64,000 nucleotides of DNA. Source: Actinoalloteichus hymeniacidonis (GTDB lineage Bacteria > Actinomycetota > Actinomycetes > Mycobacteriales > Pseudonocardiaceae). Positions 18,152 to 26,202 of the stretch are shown here, piece by piece (within the stretch, counting starts at the first letter, position 1; every line of letters starts with the position of its first letter). A program made the position numbers and the translations under genes. The stretch lies in the NCBI RefSeq assembly GCF_014203365.1, contig NZ_JACHIS010000001.1, positions 4,464,001-4,528,000 of the forward strand, given 5' to 3'. The notes beneath the pieces are model-generated. The model saw only the letters and a list, made by a program, of their open reading frames with translations, had not been told where the DNA came from and ran no database searches.

Positions 18152-21025
18152 TCAGCTACATCCGGACGTCGAACCGCAGCCCTCGCAGAGGTAGCACGAA
18201 CCGGACGGGCGCATCTTCGTGCCACAGGTGAAGCACAGCGGCGCGTCCGCGGCCTTGCCCAGCCGAAGTTCCAACAGCTCCGTCGAGCTGCCCGCCGACC
18301 GCGGTGCCGCGCTCGCCGCAGGCGCCTGAGTGCGCTTGCTGTCGGCATCGACGGAGGTCCGAAGCTCCTCGAGGTCGACCTTCTCGGCCTCGGCGGCCGG
18401 GTTTGCCGAGTAGTCGTTCTCGACCTGCGCAGTGCGCTCCGCCGCGGTGAAGACGCCCAAGCCGGCACGCTTCTCGTAGGGCAGGTAGTCCAGCGCCATC
18501 CGACGGAACAGGTAGTCCAACACGCTCGTCGCGATGCGGATGTCCGGGTCGTCGGTCATTCCCGCAGGCTCGAAACGCAGGTTCTGGAACTTCGAGACGT
18601 AGAACTCCAGCGGAATCCCATACTGCAGGCCCACCGAGATGGACATCGAGAAGGCATCCATCACCCCGGCCAGAGTCGAGCCCTGCTTGCCGAGCTTCAC
18701 GAACATCTCGCCCAGACCGTCGTCCGGGTAGGAACCCGCATGCAGGTAACCCTCGGCACCGCCGACCGTGAAGGAGTAGGTCTGACTCGGACGCTTCTTG
18801 GGCAGCCGCTTACGCACTGGCCGGTACTCGACCACGGTCTCCACCGGCGCTTCTGCGGTGTTGTTCTTGGACACCGACAGCGGCTGGCCGACCTTGCAGT
18901 TGTCCCGGTAGATCGCCAGGGCCTTGAGGCCGAGCTTCCAGCCCTCGAAGTAGATCTCCTTGACCTCGGCGACGGTGGCGCTCTCCGGCATGTTCACCGT
19001 CTTGGAGATCGCACCCGAGATGAACGGCTGCACCGCAGCCATCATCCGCACGTGCCCCAGCGGCGAGATGGAACGCTCGCCCATCGCGCAGTCGAAGACC
19101 TCGTAGTGCTCGGCGCGCAGTCCGGGAGCATCGACCACGTGGCCGTTCTCGGCGACGTACTCGACGATCGCCTCGACCTGCTCCTGCTGGTAGCCCATGG
19201 CCTCCAGCGCACGCGGGACCGTCTGGTTGACGATCTGCATCGAGCCGCCGCCCACCAGCTTCTTGAACTTCACCAGCGCCAGGTCCGGCTCGATACCGGT
19301 GGTGTCGCAGTCCATCATCAAACCGATGGTGCCGGTGGGAGCGAGCACACTGGCCTGAGCGTTGCGCCAACCGTTGACCGTGCCGATCTCAAGGCCCTGC
19401 TGCCAGGCCCGGCTCGCCAGCGTGCGCACGGTGTCGTCGTTGGAGTGCAACGTGCGGATGTCGTCGTTGGCGGCGGAGTGCTTGCGCATCACCCGCTGGT
19501 GGGCCTCCGCGTTACGCGCGTAGCCCTCGTAGGGGCCGACGATGCCTGCCAGCTCGGCCGAACGACGGTAGGCCACGCCGGTCATCAAGGAGGTGATGGC
19601 GGCAGCCAGCGAGCGGCCACCCTCCGAGTCGTAGGCATGCCCGGTGGCCATCAACAGCGCACCGAGATTGGCGTAGCCGATGCCCAGCTGGCGGAAACGC
19701 CGGGTGGTGTCGCCGATGGCCTCGGTCGGGAAGTCCGCGAAGCAGATCGAGATGTCCATCGCGGTGATGACCAGCTCGACGGACTTCTCGAACAACTCAC
19801 CGTCGAAGGTGCCGTCCGCCTTGAGGAACTTCATCAGGTTCAGCGAGGCGAGGTTGCAGCTCGAATTGTCGAGGTGCATGTACTCCGAGCAGGGGTTCGA
19901 CGCGGAGATCCGACCCGATTCAGGACAGGTGTGCCAGTCGTTGATGGTTCCGTCGTACTGGATGCCCGGGTCCGCGCATTCCCAGGCTGCCTGGGCGATC
20001 TTGCCGAAGAGCTCGTCGGCGTCGACCTCGTCGATGACCTCACCGGTGATCCGGGCTCGCAGACCGAAATCACCCCGAGACTCCACGGCTCGCATGAACT
20101 CGTCGGAGACCCGCACCGAGTTGTTCGCGTTCTGGTACTGGACCGACACGATGTCGGATCCGCCCAGGTCCATGTCGAAGCCCGCGTCACGCAGTACGCG
20201 AACCTTGGCCTCCTCCTTGGCCTTGGTCTCCACGAACTCCGCGATGTCGGGGTGGTCGACGTCGAGGACGACCATCTTGGCGGCCCGCCGAGTGGCGCCA
20301 CCCGATTTGATGGTTCCGGCGGAGGCGTCCGCGCCCCGCATGAACGAGACCGGGCCCGAGGCGGTGCCACCCGAGGACAGCAACTCGCGGGACGACCGGA
20401 TCCTCGACAGGTTCAGCCCCGCACCGGAGCCGCCCTTGAAGATCAAGCCCTCCTCGCGATACCAGTTGAGGATCGACTCCATCGTGTCGTCCACGGCCAG
20501 GATGAAGCAGGCCGAGACCTGCTGCGGCGACGTGGTGCCGACGTTGAACCACACGGGTGAGTTGAAGCTGAACACCTGGTGCAGGAGCATCCAGGTGAGC
20601 TCGTGCTCGAAGACGAGTGCGTCCGCATCGGTGTCGAAGTAGGCGTGCTCGATACCCGCCGCGACGTAGGTCTTCACCACCCGGTCGATGAGCTGACGCA
20701 GGCTGTGCTCCCGGGTGTCCGCGCCGACCGCACCTCGGAAGTACTTGCTGGTGACGATGTTGACGGCGTTGACCGACCAGAAATCCGGATACTCCACACC
20801 ACGCTGCTCGAAGTTGACCGAGCCATCGCGCCAGTTCGTCATCACGACGTCGCGGTGCTGCCAGGTCACCTCGTCGTAGGGATGAACTCCCTCGGTGGTG
20901 TGGACACGTTGCACTCGCAGGCGCCGACCTTCGGTGCCGGTCGGCCCTGCGGCGGAGTTCGCCGCCGCTTTGGCCCGCTTGGACCGTGCCGGTGCACTCC
21001 CGACGGTCTCTGTCATGCCGCTCAC
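18152..21025 (-). CDS. nrdJ: Adenosylcobalamin-dependent (class II) ribonucleotide reductase
   Basis: This 957-aa oxygen-independent enzyme makes deoxyribonucleotides using coenzyme B12. It has the class II core with NPCSEYMHLDNSSCNLASLN and TGTIGLMMDCDTTGIEPDLA. The C-terminal redox tail has paired cysteines (CFTCGTKMRPSG, then CYLCEGCGSTSGCS) that re-reduce the active site. GTG 21025 is preferred because AGGAG stands 8 nt upstream; TTG 21031 is too close to it and ATG 21016 too far. It follows nrdR on the same strand, as in Streptomyces nrdRJ, but two hairpins lie between the genes. No class I reductase is in the window. Confidence 0.96.
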   Translation of the reverse strand: MSGMTETVGSAPARSKRAKAAANSAAGPTGTEGRRLRVQRVHTTEGVHPYDEVTWQHRDVVMTNWRDGSVNFEQRGVEYPDFWSVNAVNIVTSKYFRGAVGADTREHSLRQLIDRVVKTYVAAGIEHAYFDTDADALVFEHELTWMLLHQVFSFNSPVWFNVGTTSPQQVSACFILAVDDTMESILNWYREEGLIFKGGSGAGLNLSRIRSSRELLSSGGTASGPVSFMRGADASAGTIKSGGATRRAAKMVVLDVDHPDIAEFVETKAKEEAKVRVLRDAGFDMDLGGSDIVSVQYQNANNSVRVSDEFMRAVESRGDFGLRARITGEVIDEVDADELFGKIAQAAWECADPGIQYDGTINDWHTCPESGRISASNPCSEYMHLDNSSCNLASLNLMKFLKADGTFDGELFEKSVELVITAMDISICFADFPTEAIGDTTRRFRQLGIGYANLGALLMATGHAYDSEGGRSLAAAITSLMTGVAYRRSAELAGIVGPYEGYARNAEAHQRVMRKHSAANDDIRTLHSNDDTVRTLASRAWQQGLEIGTVNGWRNAQASVLAPTGTIGLMMDCDTTGIEPDLALVKFKKLVGGGSMQIVNQTVPRALEAMGYQQEQVEAIVEYVAENGHVVDAPGLRAEHYEVFDCAMGERSISPLGHVRMMAAVQPFISGAISKTVNMPESATVAEVKEIYFEGWKLGLKALAIYRDNCKVGQPLSVSKNNTAEAPVETVVEYRPVRKRLPKKRPSQTYSFTVGGAEGYLHAGSYPDDGLGEMFVKLGKQGSTLAGVMDAFSMSISVGLQYGIPLEFYVSKFQNLRFEPAGMTDDPDIRIATSVLDYLFRRMALDYLPYEKRAGLGVFTAAERTAQVENDYSANPAAEAEKVDLEELRTSVDADSKRTQAPAASAAPRSAGSSTELLELRLGKAADAPLCFTCGTKMRPSGSCYLCEGCGSTSGCS

Positions 21026-21104
21026 TCTCAATTCTCCTGGGTCGGTCGGCGATCCCCGCGCACGCCCCGGCCCGGCTCGTTCCGCACTTTGTCGTCGCTC
21101 ATCG

Positions 21105-21133
21105 CCGCCCCGGGCCTGGTAGGCCCGGGGCGG
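21105..21133 (-). terminator. Hairpin between nrdR and nrdJ
   Basis: A perfect 13-bp stem (CCGCCCCGGGCCT and its complement) with a 3-nt loop lies about 80 bp upstream of the nrdJ start. It is an attenuator or processing site candidate in the nrdRJ transcript. Confidence 0.7.
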
Positions 21134-21160
21134 TACCGCACTGTGATGTCCCTGTCCCGC

Positions 21161-21183
21161 CGAGAGGGCGGACGGCCCTCTCG
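21161..21183 (-). terminator. Hairpin directly after nrdR
   Basis: A 9-bp stem (CGAGAGGGC / GCCCTCTCG) with a 5-nt loop begins 7 bp after the nrdR stop codon. It is the first of two hairpins before nrdJ. Confidence 0.65.
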
Positions 21184-21190
21184 CGGTCGA

Positions 21191-21673
21191 TCAGTTCGCC
21201 GTGGTGTTCTCGGGCGATCTGGAATCCGAAGCCGCCGTCCGCAGGTCGGCGATCTCCTTCTCGAAGTCCTCCGCCGACGAGAAGGATCGATAGACGCTCG
21301 CGAAACGCAGGTACGCGACTTCGTCGAGGCTGCGCAGCGGGCTGAGGATCGCCAACCCAACCTCATGGCTGGGGACCTCGGCGCTGCCGGTCGCCCGGAT
21401 CACTTCCTCCACCCGGTGCGCCAGTTGTTGAAGGGCGTCCTCGTCGACCGGCCTGCCCTGGCAGGCGCGGCGCACGCCTCGGACGACCTTGTCCCTGCTG
21501 AAGGGCTCGGTGACCCCGGATCGCTTGACCACCGCGAGGACCGACTCCTCGACCGTGGTGAATCGCCGTCCGCAGTCCGAGCAGGATCGCCTACGCCGAA
21601 TCGCCTGGCCTTCCTCGACCTCGCGGGAGTCGACGACTCGCGAGTCGGGGTGCCTGCAAAACGGACACCGCAC
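21191..21673 (-). CDS. nrdR: Ribonucleotide reductase repressor NrdR
   Basis: The 160-aa repressor has an N-terminal zinc ribbon ([15 protein letters not shown], then CSDCGRRF) and an ATP-cone domain (about residues 48-138). It senses ATP/dATP and represses ribonucleotide reductase genes. The GTG start at 21673 is supported by GAGGTGA. It is upstream of nrdJ and has its own promoter with an NrdR-box-like sequence over the start region, so autoregulation is likely. Length is normal for the family. Confidence 0.95.
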   Translation of the reverse strand: MRCPFCRHPDSRVVDSREVEEGQAIRRRRSCSDCGRRFTTVEESVLAVVKRSGVTEPFSRDKVVRGVRRACQGRPVDEDALQQLAHRVEEVIRATGSAEVPSHEVGLAILSPLRSLDEVAYLRFASVYRSFSSAEDFEKEIADLRTAASDSRSPENTTAN

Positions 21674-21786
21674 GATCCATCACCTCTGCATATCCGGTTG
21701 CCGAGAACAGCCCGTGTCGTTCCTGCCACCAAGCCTGTACAAGCTGTGGCCAAAACCCAACCTGTGGACCCACTGAGTAAGTGCAA

Positions 21787-21834
21787 CCACTAGATGTTGG
21801 GGTAGAACCTAGGCTCCACCGGATCGGATTGCAA
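21787..21834 (-). promoter_or_regulatory. nrdR promoter with NrdR-box-like site
   Basis: On the reverse strand TTGCAA (21829-21834) and TAGGTT (21806-21811) are separated by exactly 17 bp. Directly downstream, 21787-21802 reads CCCCAACATCTAGTGG, resembling the actinobacterial NrdR box. Repressor bound there would cover the transcription start. I do not see a convincing second box at the usual spacing. Confidence 0.6.
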
Positions 21835-21888
21835 GTCGACAGACCGTGCGCCACGCCGGTGTCGACAGCCGACGCGCGCAGCCCTCGA

Positions 21889-22386
21889 TCAGTGGTTCCC
21901 GACGCCCGTTCCCGCCGGAACGCGCAGCACTCGACCGACGCGTAAGTCGGCGGCATCGGGCCCGTTGAGCAGCTTGATCCTGGCCACGACCTCACCCTGC
22001 GGGCTCTCGGGAACGGTACGCCTGGCGATCGACCACAGCGTCTCTCCCGCGCCGACGAGCGTGGTAGTCGTCGCGGCCGGCACGGAATTCACCGGGATGG
22101 GCTGCGTCACTCGCCCGAGGATGCCGAGGACGAGCAGCACCGACACCACGGCACAGACAACGGCCGCCATAGACGACCGGCGACCGACACGGTCCACACC
22201 CCGGCGCCCGGCGCGAGCGATGCCCACCGCGCAGGACGGCTCATCGCGCACGGCCGTACCCTTCGCCAGCAATCGCTCGGTGGGACGCCGGACTCGTCGC
22301 GGTCGTACCTGCTCACGACCGCGTTCCTGCCGGGGCAGCGCAGAGGGATGAAGCGGGTGGCGCACGGCGTTGGAGGGGATGGTCAC
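21889..22386 (-). CDS. LysM protein, SOS-linked division inhibitor-like (ChiZ/Rv2719c position)
   Basis: The 165-aa protein has a basic cytoplasmic N-terminus, one transmembrane helix (about residues 73-92, AAVVCAVVSVLLVLGILG) and an extracytoplasmic LysM domain (about residues 110-160). The LysM core is GAGETLWSIARRTVP, then RIKLLNGPDAADLRVGRVLRVP. GTG 22386 has AGGAGG upstream. It is divergent from lexA and preceded by LexA boxes. In mycobacteria (ChiZ), corynebacteria (DivS) and Bacillus (YneA), small membrane proteins at this place stop division after DNA damage. That role is inferred from place and architecture. Confidence 0.88.
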   Translation of the reverse strand: MTIPSNAVRHPLHPSALPRQERGREQVRPRRVRRPTERLLAKGTAVRDEPSCAVGIARAGRRGVDRVGRRSSMAAVVCAVVSVLLVLGILGRVTQPIPVNSVPAATTTTLVGAGETLWSIARRTVPESPQGEVVARIKLLNGPDAADLRVGRVLRVPAGTGVGNH

Positions 22387-22413
22387 GAGTCCTCCTACGA
22401 AGATCTCTCATAT

Positions 22414-22429
22414 TCGAACAGGTGTTCGA
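22414..22429. promoter_or_regulatory. LexA (SOS) box 1
   Basis: TCGAACAGGTGTTCGA matches the actinobacterial SOS consensus TCGAAC-N4-GTTCGA perfectly. It lies 28 bp upstream of the LysM gene start. Confidence 0.95.
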
Positions 22430-22445
22430 TAGAACTCTCGTTCGA
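22430..22445. promoter_or_regulatory. LexA (SOS) box 2, abutting box 1
   Basis: TAGAACTCTCGTTCGA differs from the SOS consensus at one position and directly abuts box 1, so two LexA dimers could bind back to back. Confidence 0.65.
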
Positions 22446-22494
22446 ATTTCTACCACCGCATTCGCGGCAGAGCCAGCCCAGCGGGAGAATTCCT

Positions 22495-22510
22495 TCGAAC
22501 AGGTGTTTGA
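22495..22510. promoter_or_regulatory. LexA (SOS) box 3 at the lexA promoter
   Basis: TCGAACAGGTGTTTGA has one mismatch to the SOS consensus. It overlaps the -35 hexamer of the lexA promoter, as expected for autorepression. Confidence 0.9.
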
Positions 22511-22535
22511 TCTTGCGAAGGAGGCGAGTTACCGT
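22507..22535 (+). promoter_or_regulatory. lexA promoter
   Basis: TTGATC (22507-22512), a 17-bp spacer and TACCGT (22530-22535) predict a start near 22542 and a leader of about 95 nt that contains a small CACCC/GGGTG hairpin. Confidence 0.65.
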
Positions 22536-22636
22536 TGTGGTCACTTCACGGCTTCAAGATCTCACCAATGACTAAGGCGGGCACCCCATAACGGGTGTCG
22601 AGAGCGTGGCCTGTGCGACAGGCCGGGAGGCACGAG

Positions 22637-23365
22637 ATGGCACGCAGGACGACGGCGCAGGACACCGGCGGCGAACGCGAAAACGCGACGGTGCGTGCAC
22701 TATCCGAGCAGTCCGAGACCCTGACCGCAGTCGAGGAATTGACTCCGAGGCAACGTCGAGTACTCGAGGTCATCCGTGAATGGGTGGATCGGCAGGGATA
22801 TCCGCCGAGTGTGCGCGAGATCGGCGAGGCAGTCGGTTTGACCTCGACCTCCTCGGTCGCCCACCAATTGAGGACGCTGGAGCGCAAGGGCTACCTCCGT
22901 AGGGACCCCAACCGACCCCGTGCGGTCGGAGTGCTGCCGGTCGAACGGATCCAGGCCGCCGACGTCGTCGCGGCGCCCGAGACGGACGGCGCCCCGGTCT
23001 ACGTGCCGCTGCTGGGTCGGATCGCCGCAGGTGGCCCCATTCTGGCCGAGCAGGCCATCGAGGAGGTCTTCCCCCTGCCCAGGGAGATCGTCGGGGAGGG
23101 ATCGCTGTTCCTACTCAAGGTGGCCGGTGACTCGATGATCGACGCCGCGATCACCGATGGCGACTGGGTCGTCGTCCGACAGCAACCCACAGCGGAGAAC
23201 GGCGACGTCGTGGCCGCGATGATCGAGGGCGAGGCCACGGTGAAGACGTTCAAGCGCCGGGACGACCACGTGTGGCTGATGCCGCACAACGCCGCCTATG
23301 AGCCCATCCTCGGCGACGAGGCGAGCATTCTCGGCAAGGTGGTCGCGGTCCTGCGCAGGCTCTGA
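22637..23365 (+). CDS. lexA: SOS repressor LexA
   Basis: The 242-aa repressor has an N-terminal winged helix ([20 protein letters not shown], residues 55-74) and a C-terminal S24 self-cleavage domain. The cleavage bond is Ala131-Gly132 in RIAAGGPI. The catalytic dyad is Ser166 (AGDSMID) and Lys203 (TVKTFKR). ATG 22637 follows GGGAGG; 14 more open codons upstream have no ribosome site. It is divergent from the LysM gene, with three LexA boxes between. recA, its coprotease, is 20 kb away in the same window with its own LexA box. Confidence 0.97.
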   Translation: MARRTTAQDTGGERENATVRALSEQSETLTAVEELTPRQRRVLEVIREWVDRQGYPPSVREIGEAVGLTSTSSVAHQLRTLERKGYLRRDPNRPRAVGVLPVERIQAADVVAAPETDGAPVYVPLLGRIAAGGPILAEQAIEEVFPLPREIVGEGSLFLLKVAGDSMIDAAITDGDWVVVRQQPTAENGDVVAAMIEGEATVKTFKRRDDHVWLMPHNAAYEPILGDEASILGKVVAVLRRL

Positions 23366-23445
23366 CACCTGCTGCCAGCTCACCTAGCGGCCCCAGAGCA
23401 CCGTTCGGGTGGATGAGCGCCCGCGTCGGGGGACGTCGAAGCCGG

Positions 23446-24603
23446 TCAACGCCGGGAGCGTCGCCGACCCCACCACCACACCAGACCCAATGCCACGGCC
23501 CCGGCGAGCAGGACGACGCCCCACTCCTGTTCGCTCGGCGCCTCGGCAGGCGCTGGTTCGCTCTCGGCCCCCTCCGGCTCGGTGTTCGACGGCGCGGTGG
23601 GCTCCTCGCGAGGTGGAACGGCCGCAGGCTCCCGACGCTCCAGCTCCGCCGCAAGCAGCCCGACGGCATCGGGGACGGCTCGGATCGGTTGGTCCGCCCC
23701 CTCCGAGCCGCTGAGCAGGGTCCCGTCCGGCTCGATGGCGACGGCCTCCCCTTGGGGCTCGTCGGGCAGCGGAATGCGCAACGGCTCGTTCTCCAGAGCA
23801 GTGGGCACATCACCGTCGGGCGCTGCGAACAGATACGCGTCGGTGTAGGTCCGCAGGGCGACGACCGAGCCATCGGGATGAACCGATCCCCCGGTCACCA
23901 CAACGGAACCCACGAATCCCGGGATGGGCCCGCCAGGGGTATTCGAGCCTCTGATCCGGACCGAGCCGACGCGTTCCAACGGCACCGGGCCCGGGCTTTC
24001 CAACGCCTGCGCGGGACGATAGATCTCGGCGGGTCCCAACAATTCCTTGGTGACGATGTAGGGAATTCCGTCCGAGCCGATCAACAATGCCTCCGCATCG
24101 CGTGGCCCATCGGGATAGGTGAGCCGGTGCAGCGCGGACTGACCGTCGGGAGTCACGGAGATCAATGCGACGGTCTCGCGCCGCATTCGATTGTCACCCG
24201 TCTCGGCGACCCACAGCACTCCGTCCGGGGCCATCGCCAGATCGCCCACGTCATAGTGGTCGATTCCGGTGGTGAGGACCCGCTCGACGGAGCAATCCCG
24301 ATTCAGCACGAAGACCTGCACGAAGGGATCGTGGTCGTTGACCACGTACCAGTGCTCGCCATCGGAGACCAACCCCGACAGCATGGTGATCGCCGGGTCG
24401 GTGATCACGCAGGAGGGCACCGGTTCCGGGACCACCACGGACGCCGATGCCATCGATCCCGCGCCCAGTGAGCCCGCCACCAGCCCCAACGCCGTCAGCA
24501 ACGACAGCCATCGGAACCGGCGCCGGGCCGTCTTACACGAGTGCGTCGGCCAGTTCTGCGGCGAGACTGACGCCGACCCTGGCGCGAATCGTCGTGCCCT
24601 CAT
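23446..24603 (-). CDS. Exported beta-propeller protein with C-terminal membrane anchor
   Basis: About 385 aa from ATG 24603, which overlaps the 3' end of hflX by 71 bp; the exact start is uncertain. The signal sequence core is RWLSLLTALGLVAGSLGAG. Next come repeated propeller-like motifs (DGVLWVAETGDNRM, DAEALLIGSDGIPYIVTKE, SVHPDGSVVALRTY). A Pro/Glu-rich linker is followed by one helix (WGVVLLAGAVALGLVWWW) and a basic WGRRRSRR end. It should be anchored in the membrane with the propeller outside. Function unknown. A membrane protein lies at the same place between lexA and hflX in mycobacteria (Rv2721c), but similarity cannot be judged here. Confidence 0.75.
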   Translation of the reverse strand: MRARRFAPGSASVSPQNWPTHSCKTARRRFRWLSLLTALGLVAGSLGAGSMASASVVVPEPVPSCVITDPAITMLSGLVSDGEHWYVVNDHDPFVQVFVLNRDCSVERVLTTGIDHYDVGDLAMAPDGVLWVAETGDNRMRRETVALISVTPDGQSALHRLTYPDGPRDAEALLIGSDGIPYIVTKELLGPAEIYRPAQALESPGPVPLERVGSVRIRGSNTPGGPIPGFVGSVVVTGGSVHPDGSVVALRTYTDAYLFAAPDGDVPTALENEPLRIPLPDEPQGEAVAIEPDGTLLSGSEGADQPIRAVPDAVGLLAAELERREPAAVPPREEPTAPSNTEPEGAESEPAPAEAPSEQEWGVVLLAGAVALGLVWWWGRRRSRR

Positions 24604-25951
24604 CAGAATGTCGCTCCTCGAGGACCTCGCCCTCGGCGTGAATACGCGCGGAGAGCCGACCGTTCGTGTAAGGCACGAATACCTCGACCAGGGAATCCGG
24701 CCGAGGAATGAGCTCGGCGATCCGTTCCTGGAGTGCGTCGATCCCCGCTCCGGTCTGCGCGGAGACGAAGACTGCGTCCGGGAACAGATGCCGCAAGCGC
24801 GCGATCGCCACCTCGTCGGCGGCGTCGGTCTTGTTGACCACCAGGAGTTCCTGCGGCATCGGGTCGTCGCGATCCTTGGTGATCTCCGCAAGCACGTCGC
24901 GCACCGAGGACACCTGACGCTCCGGCATCGGATCGGCGCCATCGACCACGTGGATCAGCAGATCGGACTGGCCGACCTCCTCCAGCGTCGAGTGGAACGC
25001 ATCGACCAGCTGATGCGGAAGGTGTCGGACGAAGCCGACGGTGTCGGTGAAGGTCACCGTCCTGCCGTCTGGGATCGTTCCTCGGCGGGTGGTCGGATCC
25101 AGGGTCGCGAAGAGCGCATCCTCGACGAGCACGCCTGCGCCGGTGATGGCGTTGAGCAGACTCGACTTGCCCGCGTTGGTGTAACCCGCGATGGCCACGC
25201 TGGGCACCTCGTTGGCGATCCGACGGCCGCGCTTGGTCTCCCGCACCTTGCCCATCGCACCGATCTCGCGCCGAAGCTTCGAGATCCGCTTGTGAATCCG
25301 CCTGCGGTCGGTCTCGAGCTTGGTCTCGCCTGGGCCACGGGTTCCGATACCGCCGTTGCCCATCTGGCCACCCGCCTGCCGGGACATCGCGTCACCCCAA
25401 CCACGCAACCTCGGCAGCAGGTAACGCAGCTGAGCGAGCTCGACCTGCGCCTTGCCCTCTCGGGAACGGGCGTGACGGGCGAAGATGTCGAGGATCAACG
25501 CGGTGCGGTCGATGACCTTGACCTTGAGTTTGTCCTCCAGCTGCCGAAGCTGGCCGGGTGAGAGCTCGCCATCGCAGATCACGGTGTCGGCGCCGTTGGA
25601 GGCGACGAGATCACGAAGCTCGATGACCTTTCCCGAGCCGATGTAGGTGGCTGGGTCGGGACGCTGTCTGCGTTGAATCAGGCCCTCGAGGACGTCGGAG
25701 CCCGCCGTCTCGGCCAACCTGCCCAGCTCTGCAAGAGACGCCTCCGCGTAGGCGACGTCGCCGTCGGTCCACACGCCGACCAACACGACCCGCTCCAACC
25801 GGAGCCGCCGGTATTCGACCTCGCTGACGTCGTCGAGTTCGGTCGAGAGACCGACCACACGTCGTAGCGCCGCGCGATCGGAAAGCTCCAGCTCGCCTGC
25901 GGACAGGAATTCTTCACGGGCCTCTTCGGGCCGCTGCATCGATGTCGTCAT
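24533..25951 (-). CDS. hflX: Ribosome-associated GTPase HflX
   Basis: The 472-aa GTPase rescues or splits stalled ribosomes under stress. The N-terminal HflX domain has GTYIGSGK-like DPATYIGSGKVIEL and CDGELSPGQLRQLED. GGMGNGG-type spacing (GGQMGNGGIGTRGPGETKLE) precedes the G domain. G1 is GYTNAGKSSL, G3 is DTVGFVRHLP and G4 is NKTD. The start ATG 25951 has GGAGGGG immediately before it. It heads a reverse-strand pair with the propeller protein and sits in the conserved lexA-hflX-dapF-miaA block. Confidence 0.95.
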   Translation of the reverse strand: MTTSMQRPEEAREEFLSAGELELSDRAALRRVVGLSTELDDVSEVEYRRLRLERVVLVGVWTDGDVAYAEASLAELGRLAETAGSDVLEGLIQRRQRPDPATYIGSGKVIELRDLVASNGADTVICDGELSPGQLRQLEDKLKVKVIDRTALILDIFARHARSREGKAQVELAQLRYLLPRLRGWGDAMSRQAGGQMGNGGIGTRGPGETKLETDRRRIHKRISKLRREIGAMGKVRETKRGRRIANEVPSVAIAGYTNAGKSSLLNAITGAGVLVEDALFATLDPTTRRGTIPDGRTVTFTDTVGFVRHLPHQLVDAFHSTLEEVGQSDLLIHVVDGADPMPERQVSSVRDVLAEITKDRDDPMPQELLVVNKTDAADEVAIARLRHLFPDAVFVSAQTGAGIDALQERIAELIPRPDSLVEVFVPYTNGRLSARIHAEGEVLEERHSDEGTTIRARVGVSLAAELADALV

Positions 25952-26202
25952 ACCCCTCCATCATCTCACGCACGGCAAGCGGATTACGAGGGTTCACTCG
26001 CCGTATCGGAGATACCAGCGCATCGGTGGACTCGTTCATTCCCGACCCGGCGTGGCGTGCGGCACCTCACGTGTGGCGAACAGTCGAACTGATTAGTCCG
26101 ACCGATGCATCAAGGCCATTCGGACCGGGGAAACGACCGCTCGTCCCACAAAGCCCAAAAGCACGTTGACCTGGTCTTATGTATCCACGAGGGTGCCAAC
26201 TC
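25952..26202. other. Divergent intergenic region hflX / MFS gene
   Basis: These 251 bp contain the two outward promoters. No operator-like palindrome stands out. CGAGGG at 26188-26193 is the ribosome site supporting GTG 26203. Confidence 0.4.

Noticed and set aside
18740-20560. 606-codon forward ORF opposite nrdJ
   Set aside because: Antisense shadow of the well-conserved nrdJ.
21025-21190. Cobalamin riboswitch before nrdJ
   Set aside because: The gap is only about 165 bp and is taken up by two simple hairpins; no B12-box-like sequence was seen.
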